A stretch of DNA of 64,000 nt, taken from Denitratimonas yunnanensis (SeqCode) (lineage in GTDB: Bacteria; Pseudomonadota; Gammaproteobacteria; Xanthomonadales; Xanthomonadaceae). The stretch spans positions 186,001 through 250,000 of the forward strand of contig JAPMLR010000003.1 of NCBI GenBank assembly GCA_026410415.1. Direction: 5' to 3'. Of the stretch, positions 9,720 through 18,839 are shown one piece after another. Both the position numbers and the translations under genes were made by a program. Each line of letters starts with the position of its first letter. Position 1 is the first letter of the stretch. Under the pieces are notes generated by a model, which was not told the DNA's origin, ran no database searches, and saw nothing but the letters and a program-made list of their open reading frames with translations.

Positions 9720-10334
9720 ATGTCTGAAACCAACCTGCTTCGCACCGCGTCCTATCTCAAAAGCGTGCACGAACTGCATCAATTGCCGCCCGATGGGGGC
9801 TGGGAAGTTGCCATTGCGGGACGCTCCAATGCCGGCAAGTCCAGTGCAATCAATGCCATCGTCGATCAGACCAGTTTGGCGCGTACCAGCAAAACGCCGG
9901 GGCGCACGCAGCAACTGGTGTACTTCCAGGTGGCACCGCAGCGGTATCTCGTGGATCTGCCCGGCTATGGCTATGCCAAGGTGCCGCCTTCCCTGCGCGA
10001 TCACTGGCAGGGATTGATCGATGCTTTCTTCCGTACCCGTGACGCTTTGCGTGGACTGGTCGTGGTCATGGATGTGCGCCATCCGCTGCGCGATTTCGAC
10101 CAGCAGATGCTGGGATATGGCGCGGCGCGGGGGCTGTCCTGCCACTGTTTGCTCACCAAGGCGGACAAGCTGCCACGTGGGCAGCAGGCCAAAGCCTTGC
10201 TGGAAACTCGCCGTGCATTGGGTGACGGCGCCAGCGTCCAGCTTTTTTCCGCCACCTCGCATCAGGGGGTGGATGAGGCGCGTTCCGTGCTTTCGGGCTG
10301 GTTGGATCTTGGCCCTGCCGGAACGGCGGTCTGA
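9720..10334 (+). CDS. engB: Ribosome biogenesis GTPase EngB/YihA
   Basis: This 204-residue GTP-binding protein acts in late assembly of the large ribosomal subunit. All G motifs are present: G1 GRSNAGKSS, G2 threonine in TPGRTQ, G3 DLPGYGYA, G4 TKAD and G5 SATS. The start MSETNLLRTA is the family's usual beginning; AAGG stands upstream, and the open frame further upstream has no matching content. It is transcribed away from the cytochrome c4 gene, and its end is only 17 bases from the end of the convergent VIT-family gene, so the two share their terminator region. Confidence 0.97.
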   Translation: MSETNLLRTASYLKSVHELHQLPPDGGWEVAIAGRSNAGKSSAINAIVDQTSLARTSKTPGRTQQLVYFQVAPQRYLVDLPGYGYAKVPPSLRDHWQGLIDAFFRTRDALRGLVVVMDVRHPLRDFDQQMLGYGAARGLSCHCLLTKADKLPRGQQAKALLETRRALGDGASVQLFSATSHQGVDEARSVLSGWLDLGPAGTAV

Positions 10335-10351
10335 CACATCCCGCGGCCGCG

Positions 10352-11056
10352 TCAGCCTCCGAACAGGCGTCCCACGATCGACGTTGCCAGCATCGCCGCC
10401 GCGCCCCAGAACACCACGCGGAGCGCGCCGCGAATCACCGGAGCGCCGCCAGCGCGGGCGGCCAGTGCCCCTGAAAGCAGAAGGCCGACCAGCGTCGCCA
10501 CGATCACGATATCGTGAATGCGGCTGGCCGGTGCCAGCAATGCGGCGAGCAACGGCAGGGTCGCCCCCAGGGAGAAACAGGCTGCCGACACGATGGCGGC
10601 CTGAATCGGTCGTGCGCGCAGGCTGTCGGTGATGCCCAGTTCGTCGCGTGCATGCGCGGCCAATGCATTGTGGTGAGTCAGTTGCACCGCGACCTGATGC
10701 GCCAGCGCCGCATCCAGCCCGCGCTGACGGTAGATGTAGGCCAGCTCCTCCAGCTCGCTCTGGGGTTCCGAGGCCAGCTCCTGCCTTTCGATGGCCAGGT
10801 CGGCCTCCTCGGCATCGGCCTGCGACTTGACCGAGACGTACTCGCCGGCAGCCATCGACATCGCGCCCGCCACCAGTCCGGCGACGCCACCCAGCAGGAT
10901 GGTGCCGGGTTCCGCGCCGCTGGCAGCGATGCCGACCACCAGGCCGGACGTGGAGACGATGCCGTCGTTGGCTCCGAGCACGGCTGCGCGGAGCCAGCCG
11001 ACGCGATGAACACGATGCGGTGTGGATGGGATGGGTGGCGTGTTGGCGTGGGGCAT
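10352..11056 (-). CDS. VIT1/CCC1-family transporter (iron/manganese type)
   Basis: The 234-residue membrane protein matches the VIT family, whose characterised members move Fe2+ or Mn2+ out of the cytoplasm (yeast Ccc1, plant VIT1). Seen: [26 protein letters not shown] at the first membrane helix (the highly conserved NDGI motif), then [18 protein letters not shown], an acidic metal-binding helix region (residues ~75–125, Glu-rich), and three C-terminal membrane helices. The N-terminal ~20 residues are Pro-rich and poorly conserved. The chosen ATG has no clear ribosome-binding site. It is divergent from kynA across ~160 bases. Metal specificity cannot be told from sequence alone. Confidence 0.9.
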   Translation of the reverse strand: MPHANTPPIPSTPHRVHRVGWLRAAVLGANDGIVSTSGLVVGIAASGAEPGTILLGGVAGLVAGAMSMAAGEYVSVKSQADAEEADLAIERQELASEPQSELEELAYIYRQRGLDAALAHQVAVQLTHHNALAAHARDELGITDSLRARPIQAAIVSAACFSLGATLPLLAALLAPASRIHDIVIVATLVGLLLSGALAARAGGAPVIRGALRVVFWGAAAMLATSIVGRLFGG

Positions 11057-11215
11057 GACGGGCAGAGAGCAGGGGGAGTGCCGATGATGGCGCGGCAGCT
11101 CGGGGCATGGCGGATCGATTCGCGTTTCGAATGCATGGTCGCGATACACCTCCGCGACACGGAAGCGCGGGGAACTGCCCGTACAATGATCGGCCCGCAC
11201 CGTCAGGCGAGACGC

Positions 11216-12070
11216 ATGGCCATCGAACGCAATCGACGCGACCTCGAGCAGGAGATCACCACGGATCTGCATGATCGCCTGAGCTACGGTGGCTACTTGC
11301 AGCTGGATACGTTGCTGTCGGCCCAGCACCCCCTGTCCGACCCGCCGCACCACGACGAGATGCTTTTCATCATCCAGCACCAGACCTCGGAGCTCTGGTT
11401 GAAGTTGATGATCCACGAGGTTCGTGGGGTGATTTCCCAACTTCGGCAAGACAATGTGGATAGCGCATTGAAGATGCTGGCGCGCATCAAGAAAGTGCTG
11501 CGTCAACTGATCGAGCAATGGTCGGTGTTGGAGACACTCACCCCGAGTGATTACCTGAAGTTTCGCGGTGTGCTCGGTCCGGCGTCCGGCTTTCAGTCAT
11601 TGCAGTACCGCTTGGTGGAGTTTTTGCTGGGCAACAAGAACGCCGCAATGCTCAGCGTGTTTTCGCACGATGCCGCAGCGCGTGCGCAGCTCATGGACGT
11701 GTTCGAATCCCCTAGTCTGTACGACGAATTCCTCGGCTGGCTGTCACGCCGCGGCCATGCGATCCCGAAAGAGCTTCTGGAACGCGATGTGAGGGAACCC
11801 CACGAGCGCTGCGAACAGCTCGTGCCGGTGTTCAAGCGCATCTACGAGAATACCGACGACTATTGGGAGGAATACCACCTGAGCGAGCAGTTGGTGGATC
11901 TGGAATCGGACTTCCAGCTCTGGCGTTTCCGCCATATGCGGACGGTGATGCGCATCATCGGCTTCCGTCGCGGCACGGGCGGATCGAGTGGCGTGGGTTT
12001 CCTCAAGCGCGCATTGGACCTGACGTTCTTCCCGGAACTGTTCGACGTGCGTACTGAAATTGGCGGCTGA
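11216..12070 (+). CDS. kynA: Tryptophan 2,3-dioxygenase
   Basis: KynA opens the indole ring of L-tryptophan to N-formylkynurenine, the first step of the kynurenine pathway, using haem b. The 284 residues resemble the Xanthomonas enzyme closely: [19 protein letters not shown] contains the active-site histidine (His46) and substrate-contact residues, and the C-terminal part has the haem-ligand histidine in [13 protein letters not shown] and the ligand loop [12 protein letters not shown]. The ATG at 11216 is preceded by AGGCGAG; an in-frame ATG 30 bases earlier overlaps a TACAAT hexamer (11182–11187) that looks like the -10 box, so the later start is preferred. No kynB or kynU is adjacent. Confidence 0.97.
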   Translation: MAIERNRRDLEQEITTDLHDRLSYGGYLQLDTLLSAQHPLSDPPHHDEMLFIIQHQTSELWLKLMIHEVRGVISQLRQDNVDSALKMLARIKKVLRQLIEQWSVLETLTPSDYLKFRGVLGPASGFQSLQYRLVEFLLGNKNAAMLSVFSHDAAARAQLMDVFESPSLYDEFLGWLSRRGHAIPKELLERDVREPHERCEQLVPVFKRIYENTDDYWEEYHLSEQLVDLESDFQLWRFRHMRTVMRIIGFRRGTGGSSGVGFLKRALDLTFFPELFDVRTEIGG

Positions 12071-12088
12071 TCGCGTCGCGCCGGCACG

Positions 12089-13201
12089 TCACCCAACGAA
12101 TCGCCGCAGCGGTGTGCGCCGGACCAGCAGTTCGTAGCTGAGCAACGTGATCGCCATCGTTGCCGTGATGGCTGCGACCAGCTTTCCGGTCCAATGGAAA
12201 TCGGCGTCCATCAATGCGTACTGGATGGGAAAAAGGATCGGCAGGTGCAAGAGGTAGATCCAGTAGGCGCGTTCTGCGAGGTAGCGCAGCACGCGGCTGG
12301 GACGGTCGAACCAGCGAAGCGCGGCGATCAGGCAGGCGAGCGCTCCCCATGCGCAGAGGCATGCCTCCAGAATGACCAATGGCCACGTCGCGCGTGGGTG
12401 CGGTTCGACCTGGATACGCCACAAGAACAGGGCATAGAGCACCAGACAGGTGATGGCCAGGCCGGGCAGCCATGCCGCGAGTGGCCGCAGCCAGTCGAGA
12501 CGTCCATTTAGTGCGTATCCCAATGCAAAGAACGGGCCGAACACCACGATGGCCCAGAACTGTGGCAGCAGACTTTCCGGTGCCGGATGCGGCGCGCTGG
12601 TGAGCGCGAAGCCGGCGGCAAGCACCATGGGCAGGGCGAGCAACACGGCACGTGGCCCGAGTGCCATGGCGCGGTCCAGCACCCGGCCAAGCTCCAGCGT
12701 GCGGCCGACCCAGACCAGCAACGTGAACAGCAGCAGGTAGTAGAGGAACCAGAGATGTCCCAGTCCGGGCGGTGCCTGAGGGGCGTCAGGCATGGTCATC
12801 CACGTTCTGATCAACTCCAGCAGCGGCGATCGTGTCTCGACCGACATCGCGGCCCAGCGAATCGCCGCGACCAGGCTCAGGTGAACCACGGGCAATGCCA
12901 CAGCCAACGGGATCAGGATGCGCCGAGCGCGCTGCCGCATCAATCCAGTCATGCCGCGACGGGCCAGCAGCCACGCGGTGAAAAACCCCGAGACCAGGAA
13001 GAACAGCGGCATGCGTACCAGATGCGGCAGCCAGATCAGCACATCGATCCCTGCCCAGTTCTGCCGGTCGGCTGCCGGCCAGATCGGGTGGGCGAGCGGG
13101 CTGTAGGCCAGTGCGGCATGGAATGCGACACCAGCGAGCATCGCCAGTGCACGCAACCGATCGAGCGCGTGGATGCGCGTGGTGGTGTCGATGTTGCTCA
13201 T
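12089..13201 (-). CDS. Acyltransferase-3 family membrane protein
   Basis: A 370-residue integral membrane protein with about ten hydrophobic segments. The N-terminus, RIHALDRLRALAMLAGVAFHAAL, carries the conserved arginine and histidine of acyltransferase-3 enzymes, which transfer acetyl or other acyl groups across the membrane to sugars, peptidoglycan or lipids. MPLFFLVSGFFTAW and a late WIYLLHLPILFPIQY segment also fit. The substrate is unknown. It lies 110 bases downstream of an ABC-2-like permease on the same strand and may belong to that GntR-controlled operon, but the gap leaves room for its own promoter. It converges with kynA, 18 bases apart. Confidence 0.85.
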   Translation of the reverse strand: MSNIDTTTRIHALDRLRALAMLAGVAFHAALAYSPLAHPIWPAADRQNWAGIDVLIWLPHLVRMPLFFLVSGFFTAWLLARRGMTGLMRQRARRILIPLAVALPVVHLSLVAAIRWAAMSVETRSPLLELIRTWMTMPDAPQAPPGLGHLWFLYYLLLFTLLVWVGRTLELGRVLDRAMALGPRAVLLALPMVLAAGFALTSAPHPAPESLLPQFWAIVVFGPFFALGYALNGRLDWLRPLAAWLPGLAITCLVLYALFLWRIQVEPHPRATWPLVILEACLCAWGALACLIAALRWFDRPSRVLRYLAERAYWIYLLHLPILFPIQYALMDADFHWTGKLVAAITATMAITLLSYELLVRRTPLRRFVG

Positions 13202-13311
13202 GGCCTGTGGTCGCAAGGAAAGAAGGGACGCATCGGCGTCTGCACGGACGCCGAAGCGGATACCTGCGATGCGCGGCATGCGTCGGCGCGCGGGGGAGCA
13301 AGCCGTTGCCG

Positions 13312-13995
13312 TCAGTAGAAGGCTGGACGGCGTCCGTTCCACCATGCCGTGACTGCCAGCGCCGACAGACCAATCACGATTTCCGCGACAAGGATGCCGA
13401 CGGCCGGCGCACTCCATACGATGGCGTTGCCCCGGATCGTGCCGGAGATCGCCTCGATCTGGCCGAGCAGCATGATGAACGGGTTGATCAGCACCATGCT
13501 GCCGATCATGGCGAAGATGTTCCAGCCTTCCGATTCCACGTTCATCGCGACCATCAGCGAGATGCAGTACGCGACGAAGATGTAGCCGAACAGCAGCAGC
13601 GAGTACACGATCAGGCCATTCGGCAGCGCCGTGAACGCGACGGTGGCCAGAACGCCGATCAACAGCAGCAAGAACGGGACGCCAAACGTCACCAGGTTTC
13701 CGGCCAACTTCGCCACGGTGAAGTCGAGTGGCGATACCGGCAAACTCATGACGAAGGGCAGGGTGAGCTCCTTGCGCTCGACCAGCAGGGAGTTGGAGAT
13801 CGCAAAGCAGGCGACAGACACCAGCACGACGATCAGCAGCAGCGAGCCGAGATAGAAGCTCCACGGTTTTCCCGTGCCCAACAGGCACAGTGCCACGATG
13901 CCCGCCAGAACATTGGCGGCAAACTGTTTTTGGAACAGTTGCCAGTCCTTGCGCACCAGCAACCCGATCACTGGCAGGTTCAATGCGGTATTCAT
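13312..13995 (-). CDS. ABC transporter permease (ABC-2-like)
   Basis: A 227-residue membrane protein with about six hydrophobic helices, starting MNTALNLPVIGLLVRKDW. The early RKDW motif, ISNSLLVERKELTLPFVMSLPVSP and the general pattern fit permeases of YtrB-type ABC systems. Its ATG overlaps the stop of the ATPase gene by four bases (ATGA), so the two are translationally coupled. It presumably forms a two-subunit transporter with that ATPase. The transported molecule is not evident; YtrA-type operons in Gram-positive bacteria answer cell-wall-active antibiotics. An acyltransferase gene follows. Confidence 0.87.
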   Translation of the reverse strand: MNTALNLPVIGLLVRKDWQLFQKQFAANVLAGIVALCLLGTGKPWSFYLGSLLLIVVLVSVACFAISNSLLVERKELTLPFVMSLPVSPLDFTVAKLAGNLVTFGVPFLLLLIGVLATVAFTALPNGLIVYSLLLFGYIFVAYCISLMVAMNVESEGWNIFAMIGSMVLINPFIMLLGQIEAISGTIRGNAIVWSAPAVGILVAEIVIGLSALAVTAWWNGRRPAFY

Positions 13996-14876
13996 GCGGC
14001 ACCTCCGGCACGTACGGTGGTTACGAAAATGTCTTCCAGCCCCATGTTGTCGACGCGCTCCACGCGCAGCCCGCTGGCGTTCAGACGATCTGGCAAATCG
14101 GCGCGCCAATCGCGCACCTTCAGCTCTGTCTGGCTGCCCGCACTTCTTACCTGGGCCAGTTCCGGCCAGCCGAGCAGTTCGGGTGAGCTTGTGCCAATGC
14201 AGAGCACGCGGCGCCATCCGTCGAGAAACGCTTCCTTGCTGCGGTTGGCGATGAGCTTGCCCTTGTGGAGGAAACTGATGCTGTCGGCGAGTTGTTCGAT
14301 GTCGTGGGTGTTGTGCGAGGAAAACAGCACGCTTCGGCGTTCGTCGCGCAGCACATCCGCCAGTGCTTCGAGCACCTCGATGCGAGCGACGGGATCCAGT
14401 CCGGTGGTTGGCTCATCCAGCAGCAACAGGCGAGGACGTCGTGCGAGGCTCAGCAGCAGCAACGCTTTCACCCGCTGTCCATGCGAGTAGCCGCCAATTG
14501 TCTGTTCCGGACGCAAATCGAAGCGGTGCATCAGGTGCTCCGCATACACGTCGTCCCAGCCGGGATAGATGCGCTTGACCAGATCGATGTGCCACGCGAG
14601 CGTACGACTGCGGTACAGGCGCATGTTCTCCGAGGCAAAGCCGATGTCGCGTTTTGCGGCAACCTGCTCGGTTGGCAATGCGTAGCCGAGCACTTCAATG
14701 TCACCCGCATCCGGCGCAGCCAGGCCGGTGAGCAGGCGCAGCAGTGTGGTCTTGCCTGCACCATTGACGCCCACCAAGCCCATGACCTCACCCTCGGGCA
14801 GCGTCAGGTCGATGTCATCCAGCGTGAAATCCGGGTAACGCTTGCACAGGCCGGTGACGGTGAATGCCGAGGACAT
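13992..14876 (-). CDS. ABC transporter ATP-binding protein, YtrB type
   Basis: This 294-residue ATPase has Walker A (GVNGAGKTTLLRLL, near residue 40), a variant signature motif YSHGQRVKALLLL in place of LSGGQ, Walker B with the catalytic glutamate (RLLLLDEPTTGLD) and the switch histidine in VLFSSHNTHDIEQLAD. It belongs to the export-type DrrA/YtrB branch. The ATG at 14876 has AAGGAG at ideal distance, and that site overlaps the end of the upstream GntR gene, only four bases away. Energy coupling to the permease that follows with an ATGA overlap is inferred from gene order. The histidine in the signature is known in this family. Confidence 0.93.
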   Translation of the reverse strand: MSSAFTVTGLCKRYPDFTLDDIDLTLPEGEVMGLVGVNGAGKTTLLRLLTGLAAPDAGDIEVLGYALPTEQVAAKRDIGFASENMRLYRSRTLAWHIDLVKRIYPGWDDVYAEHLMHRFDLRPEQTIGGYSHGQRVKALLLLSLARRPRLLLLDEPTTGLDPVARIEVLEALADVLRDERRSVLFSSHNTHDIEQLADSISFLHKGKLIANRSKEAFLDGWRRVLCIGTSSPELLGWPELAQVRSAGSQTELKVRDWRADLPDRLNASGLRVERVDNMGLEDIFVTTVRAGGAA

Positions 14877-14880
14877 GGAG

Positions 14881-15288
14881 TTACTCCTTGGAGGAAGAAA
14901 GGGAGGGGGCATCCAGCGCGGCGTCGAGCCGCTGATGCAGTGCGTCGCGATCGAGACCCAGTTGCGCCGCAATGGCGACGGTGTCGGCCAACTGTTTGGC
15001 GAGACCGGCTTCGAGCAACTGGCGTGCGTGATCGGTACGCTCGGCCACCACGGAACCTTTGCCGTGGCGTGTGGCGATGACGCCGGCGCGCTCCAGCTCG
15101 TCGTAGGCGCGTTTCACCGTGATCACGCTGACACCACTGGTCGCGGCCAGCTCGCGGATGGACGGGAGCGGCTGCCCCGACGCCCAATCACCAGCCATCA
15201 CGCGGGTCGTGATTTGATCGATGATCTGCTGGTACATCGGCCGGGGATCGCTGGCCGAAAGGAACAGTTCCACACTCACTGACACCAT
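14881..15288 (-). CDS. GntR-family regulator, YtrA subfamily
   Basis: A 135-residue regulator: an N-terminal winged helix (MYQQIIDQITTRVMAGDW, LPSIRELAATSGVSVITVKRAYDELERAGVI, then the RHGKGSVV wing) followed by only ~50 residues of C-terminal domain, the short form that defines the YtrA subfamily. Such proteins repress their own ABC-transporter operon until an envelope-acting compound is present. The ATG at 15288 was chosen because the frame further upstream runs through the operator and is Cys-rich and unlike the family. The stop lies four bases before the ATPase start. An inverted repeat two bases upstream of the start is the likely binding site. Confidence 0.9.
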   Translation of the reverse strand: MVSVSVELFLSASDPRPMYQQIIDQITTRVMAGDWASGQPLPSIRELAATSGVSVITVKRAYDELERAGVIATRHGKGSVVAERTDHARQLLEAGLAKQLADTVAIAAQLGLDRDALHQRLDAALDAPSLSSSKE

Positions 15289-15289
15289 C

Positions 15290-15314
15290 ACTGTATATGT
15301 CAAACATGCACAGT
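15290..15314 (-). promoter_or_regulatory. Inverted-repeat operator of the GntR regulator
   Basis: ACTGTATATGT and ACATGCACAGT flank a CAA spacer; nine of eleven positions are complementary. A further ATGCACAGT follows directly (15315–15323), repeating the last nine bases of the right arm. The palindrome lies between the proposed -10 box and the regulator's ATG, where bound protein would block transcription. YtrA-type operators are palindromes of this size next to the autoregulated gene. Confidence 0.7.
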
Positions 15315-15340
15315 ATGCACAGTTGTAGTGCCGCCTGCAA
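15312..15340 (-). promoter_or_regulatory. Probable promoter of the GntR-ATPase-permease operon
   Basis: On the minus strand TTGCAG (15340–15335) and CATACT (15317–15312) are separated by exactly 17 bases. Start of transcription would fall inside the inverted repeat at 15290–15314. The boxes match consensus only moderately, so this rests on spacing and on the operator's position. Confidence 0.45.
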
Positions 15341-15423
15341 GCGGGCGGCAAGGCCGCCTCCCACGTGACGCTGCGCTGAATCCGGTTAGGATGCGGCCCT
15401 TACGTTTTCTTCAGGGAACCCGA

Positions 15424-17007
15424 ATGAGTCAGCCCAGCCCCGAAACGACTGCCGCGCGCGGTGGTCTTGCCGCCCGCTTTCTTGATGGCGTGGAGCGCGT
15501 CGGCAACAAACTTCCCGATCCGGCGTTCCTCTTCCTGCTTCTGATGCTGCTGGTGTGGGTGGTGTCCTGGGCGCTTTCGGGCGTGCAGTTCGATGCGGTC
15601 AATCCGCGCACTGGCGATCCGATCCGCATCGTCAACCTGCTGTCGGGCAGTTCGCTGACAGCGTTCATGGCCAACCTGTATCAGGTGTTCATGGCGTTCG
15701 CGCCACTGGGCGTGGTGCTGACGGCGATGCTGGGCCTGGGTGTGGCCGAGCACACTGGCTACATCAATGCCGCGCTGCGTCGCATTCTGGCGGTGACGCC
15801 GCAGAAGCTGCTGACGCCGGCACTGGTTGGCGTCGCGGTACTCAGCCATGTCGCAGTGGATGCGGGGTACGTGCTGGTGATTCCGCTCGGTGGCGTCATC
15901 TTCTACGCCGCGGGCCGGCACCCGCTGGCAGGCATCGCAGCCGCGTTCTGCGGGGTTTCGGGTGGGTTCTCGGCCACGATGTTCGTGCCTTCTTCGCTCG
16001 ATCCACTGCTCGCCAGCTTCACCGAAGCGGCCGGTCGCATCATCGATCCCGCGTTGGCCATCAACCCGCTCAACAACTGGATCTTCACGACGGCGTCGGC
16101 ATTTCTCATCATTGCCATCGGTTGGTTCGTCACCGACAAGATCGTCGAACCGAGGCTGTCGAAGACGGCCATCGATGGCGACACCAGCGCATTGCCGAAA
16201 ATGGAGCCGTTGGCCCCGAACGAGCGTCGCGGCCTGTTGTGGGGCACGGTCGCCATGGTGGTGGCGTTCGCCCTGTTCGTGCTGACCCTGCTTCCGGAAA
16301 CGTCGCCGTGGCGTGCGGCGGCGGAAACCAAGGCGGTGCTGGACGGCGCGCACCCGCTGCTGGTGGCACAGGCGCCGGTGATGCAGTCGATCGTGGCGCT
16401 GATCTTCATCCTGTTCCTGATTCCCGGCACGGTGTACGGCTATGTGGCCGGTACGGTGAAGTCGCACCGCGACATCATCGCCGCGATGACCAAGTCGATG
16501 AGTGGCATGGCGTACTACATCGTCATCGCGTTTTTCATCGCGCAGTTCCTGGCCGGCTTCAACGGTTCGGGCATCGGCACGCTGATGGCGGTGGAAGGTG
16601 CCGATCTGCTGAAGGGATTGCCGATCTGGCTGACCATCCTCGGCCTCATCGCGATGACCGGCATCGTCAACCTGTTCATCGGTTCGGCCTCGGCCAAATG
16701 GGCGCTGCTGGCACCGATCATGGTGCCGCTGATGATGCAGTTGGGCGTCTCGCCGGATCTCACTCAGGCCGCCTACCGCGTGGGTGACTCGATGACTACC
16801 ATCATCACCCCGCTGATGCCGTATTTCCCGCTGATCGTGGTGTTCTGCCAGCGCTACGTGAAATCCGCCGGCATCGGCACGCTGGCGTCGATCATGCTGC
16901 CGTATTCGATTGCCCTGTCGATCCTGTGGACATTGTTCCTGCTGGCGTTCTGGGGCCTCGGCATCCCGCTCGGCATCGGCGCCAGCTACGAATACCTCGC
17001 AGGCTGA
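15424..17007 (+). CDS. AbgT-family transporter
   Basis: A 527-residue integral membrane protein with a dozen or so hydrophobic stretches, beginning MSQPSPETTAARGG and continuing FLDGVERVGNKLPDPAFLFL, the typical AbgT start. The re-entrant hairpin regions are recognisable (FCGVSGGFSATMFVPSSLDPLL and NLFIGSASAKWALLAPIMVP). E. coli AbgT takes up p-aminobenzoyl-glutamate, while MtrF and YdaH export sulfonamides; sequence does not decide which applies. The ATG has AGGGAA upstream. It opens a block of four amino-acid and peptide transporters. An abgA/abgB hydrolase pair is not beside it, which weakly favours export. Confidence 0.92.
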   Translation: MSQPSPETTAARGGLAARFLDGVERVGNKLPDPAFLFLLLMLLVWVVSWALSGVQFDAVNPRTGDPIRIVNLLSGSSLTAFMANLYQVFMAFAPLGVVLTAMLGLGVAEHTGYINAALRRILAVTPQKLLTPALVGVAVLSHVAVDAGYVLVIPLGGVIFYAAGRHPLAGIAAAFCGVSGGFSATMFVPSSLDPLLASFTEAAGRIIDPALAINPLNNWIFTTASAFLIIAIGWFVTDKIVEPRLSKTAIDGDTSALPKMEPLAPNERRGLLWGTVAMVVAFALFVLTLLPETSPWRAAAETKAVLDGAHPLLVAQAPVMQSIVALIFILFLIPGTVYGYVAGTVKSHRDIIAAMTKSMSGMAYYIVIAFFIAQFLAGFNGSGIGTLMAVEGADLLKGLPIWLTILGLIAMTGIVNLFIGSASAKWALLAPIMVPLMMQLGVSPDLTQAAYRVGDSMTTIITPLMPYFPLIVVFCQRYVKSAGIGTLASIMLPYSIALSILWTLFLLAFWGLGIPLGIGASYEYLAG

Positions 17008-17191
17008 CGCTCCGGCAGGCGGCGCCGGCAGGCGTGTGGGTGCCGTCGCCTTCAATATGAACGGTGTTTGACTGGATCGGCCCGGTGCGCGAACCTTGCG
17101 CGCTTGTGCCCGGCCGCTTGGCGGGGTTGCAACCAGAAAGCGTCGGCCTCGACTGGCCGGCAATCCAACAACACGTTCCTCAGGGAGAACC

Positions 17192-18736
17192 ATGAGCACT
17201 CCGAACCAGCCCTCCGGTCAGGCCGCCGCCGCGTCGCGTTCATCGGACCACTTCATTCCACCGCCGCCGGGTGAGTTCCTCGGTCATCCCAATGCGCTCT
17301 GGAACCTGTTCGGCACCGAGTTCTGGGAGCGCTTCATGTACTACGGCATGCGCGCCATGCTGGCGGTGCACGTCGCGGCCGCGTTTTTCGCCCATCTGGG
17401 AGAAGGAGCCCGTGCCGAGGCGAGCCTGACCTACGGCGGTTTCACCTCGCTGGTCTACATGACCGGCATCCTCGGCGGATACGTTGCCGACCGCATCCTC
17501 GGCTATCAGCGCTCGATCATGCTGGGTGGTGCGTTGATGGCCGTGGGCTGCTTCATGTTGATGGCACCCGACCTCACCACCTTCCTGATGGGTCTGGCGG
17601 TGATCGTGGTGGGCAACGGCTTGTTCAAGCCCAACATCTCCACGATGGTTGGCAAGCTGTATGCGCCGGGTGATGCGCGTCGCGACTCGGGCTTCACCAT
17701 CTTCTACATGGGCATCAACGCAGGTGCGCTGGTGGCGCCGTTCATCTGTGCCTCGATCATCGGCCAGCAGTACGGCTACCGCTGGGGCTTCTTCGCCGCC
17801 AGCATGGGCATGATCTTCGGCCTGATCGTGTTCCAGGTCGTCAAGCACTGGTTGGGTCATGTCGGCACGGCACCCGAAGGAAAGAAGGGCTACGGCCCGC
17901 TGATGCAGGTGCTGGTGGCTTCGGCGATCCTCGTGATTCCGGTCTATTTCCTGCTCAGCAAGAGCGACCTGCTGGGCGGCCTGCTGATCGTGATGATGTT
18001 GGGTCTGGTGGCCTATTTCATCTATAGCGGCGTGCGCAGCGGCGAGAAGATCCAGCTGCATCGCTACATCGCGATGCTGATCCTGTTTCTGGCGAACATC
18101 CTGTTCTGGGCGCTGTTCGAGCAGGCCGGTTCCTCGCTGAACTTCCTGGCACAGGATCACGTTCGCATGCCGGATGTCTCGATCTTCGGCTGGACGCCGA
18201 CGTTCGAGGTGTTCCAGTCGGTGAACCCGGTCTTCATCATCCTGTTGGCGCCGCTTTACGCCTCGCTGTGGGTGAAGCTCGACAAGGCCGACTGGAACCC
18301 GTCGATCCCGCGCAAGTTCGCCTATGGTCTGGTCGGTGCCGCGCTGGGTTTCTACATCCTGGTGTTCGCGATCAACACGATGGTGGGCGAAGACGGCAAG
18401 ATCAGCTGGATCTGGCTGACTCTGACCTACCTCGTTCACACCATGGGCGAGCTGTGCCTGTCGCCGATCGGCCTGGCGATGGTGACCAAGCTGGCGCGTC
18501 CGCAGGAAACCGGCTTGGCCATGGGCGGCTGGTTCCTGTCGATCGCCATGGCCAACTTCGTTGCCGGTCGCATTGCCGCGATCGCCTCGGGCGGTGGTGG
18601 CCATGAAGAGGCCGCCGGTTCGCTGTTGCAGTACGGCGCCACGTTCAATCAGCTGTTCTGGATCGGCATCGTCATCGCGGCGCTGTTCTTCCTTGCGGCG
18701 CCATTGATCAACCGCCTGATGCATGGCGTGAGGTAA
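17192..18736 (+). CDS. POT-family peptide:proton symporter 1
   Basis: A 514-residue proton-coupled oligopeptide transporter (PTR2/POT, major facilitator superfamily), importing di- and tripeptides. The helix-1 motif E-x-x-E-R-F is seen in EFWERFMYYGMRAML, and both PTR2 signatures are present: GNGLFKPNISTMVGKLY and FYMGINAGALVAPF. The first ~35 residues are hydrophilic. The ATG is preceded by CAGGGAG. A stem-loop follows 24 bases after the stop, beyond which lies a convergent second POT gene. The two paralogues share architecture but differ clearly in sequence, so they may differ in peptide preference. No regulator is adjacent. Confidence 0.95.
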   Translation: MSTPNQPSGQAAAASRSSDHFIPPPPGEFLGHPNALWNLFGTEFWERFMYYGMRAMLAVHVAAAFFAHLGEGARAEASLTYGGFTSLVYMTGILGGYVADRILGYQRSIMLGGALMAVGCFMLMAPDLTTFLMGLAVIVVGNGLFKPNISTMVGKLYAPGDARRDSGFTIFYMGINAGALVAPFICASIIGQQYGYRWGFFAASMGMIFGLIVFQVVKHWLGHVGTAPEGKKGYGPLMQVLVASAILVIPVYFLLSKSDLLGGLLIVMMLGLVAYFIYSGVRSGEKIQLHRYIAMLILFLANILFWALFEQAGSSLNFLAQDHVRMPDVSIFGWTPTFEVFQSVNPVFIILLAPLYASLWVKLDKADWNPSIPRKFAYGLVGAALGFYILVFAINTMVGEDGKISWIWLTLTYLVHTMGELCLSPIGLAMVTKLARPQETGLAMGGWFLSIAMANFVAGRIAAIASGGGGHEEAAGSLLQYGATFNQLFWIGIVIAALFFLAAPLINRLMHGVR

Positions 18737-18760
18737 TTCGGTTCCGCATCGGGATAAAAC

Positions 18761-18782
18761 AACGGCGCCCTCGGGCGCCGTT
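18761..18782. terminator. Stem-loop between convergent POT genes
   Basis: AACGGCGCCC and GGGCGCCGTT form a perfect 10-bp stem around a TC loop, with AAAAC before and GTCGTTTG after. It can act in both directions for the two convergent transporters; the T-tracts are short. Confidence 0.75.
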
Positions 18783-18839
18783 GTCGTTTGTGCGGCAGCT
18801 CACGCTGGCTGCGTGGACATGCCGATCACGATCATCGGA

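Noticed and set aside
9468..11186. Minus-strand open frame running from kynA's start through engB into cytochrome c4
   Set aside because: It overlies engB and the VIT gene and is low-complexity; only the c4 part with signal peptide is real.
15400..18724. Long minus-strand frames opposite the AbgT and first POT genes
   Set aside because: Rich in His, Arg and Gln, with no recognisable domains; typical shadows of GC-rich membrane-protein genes.
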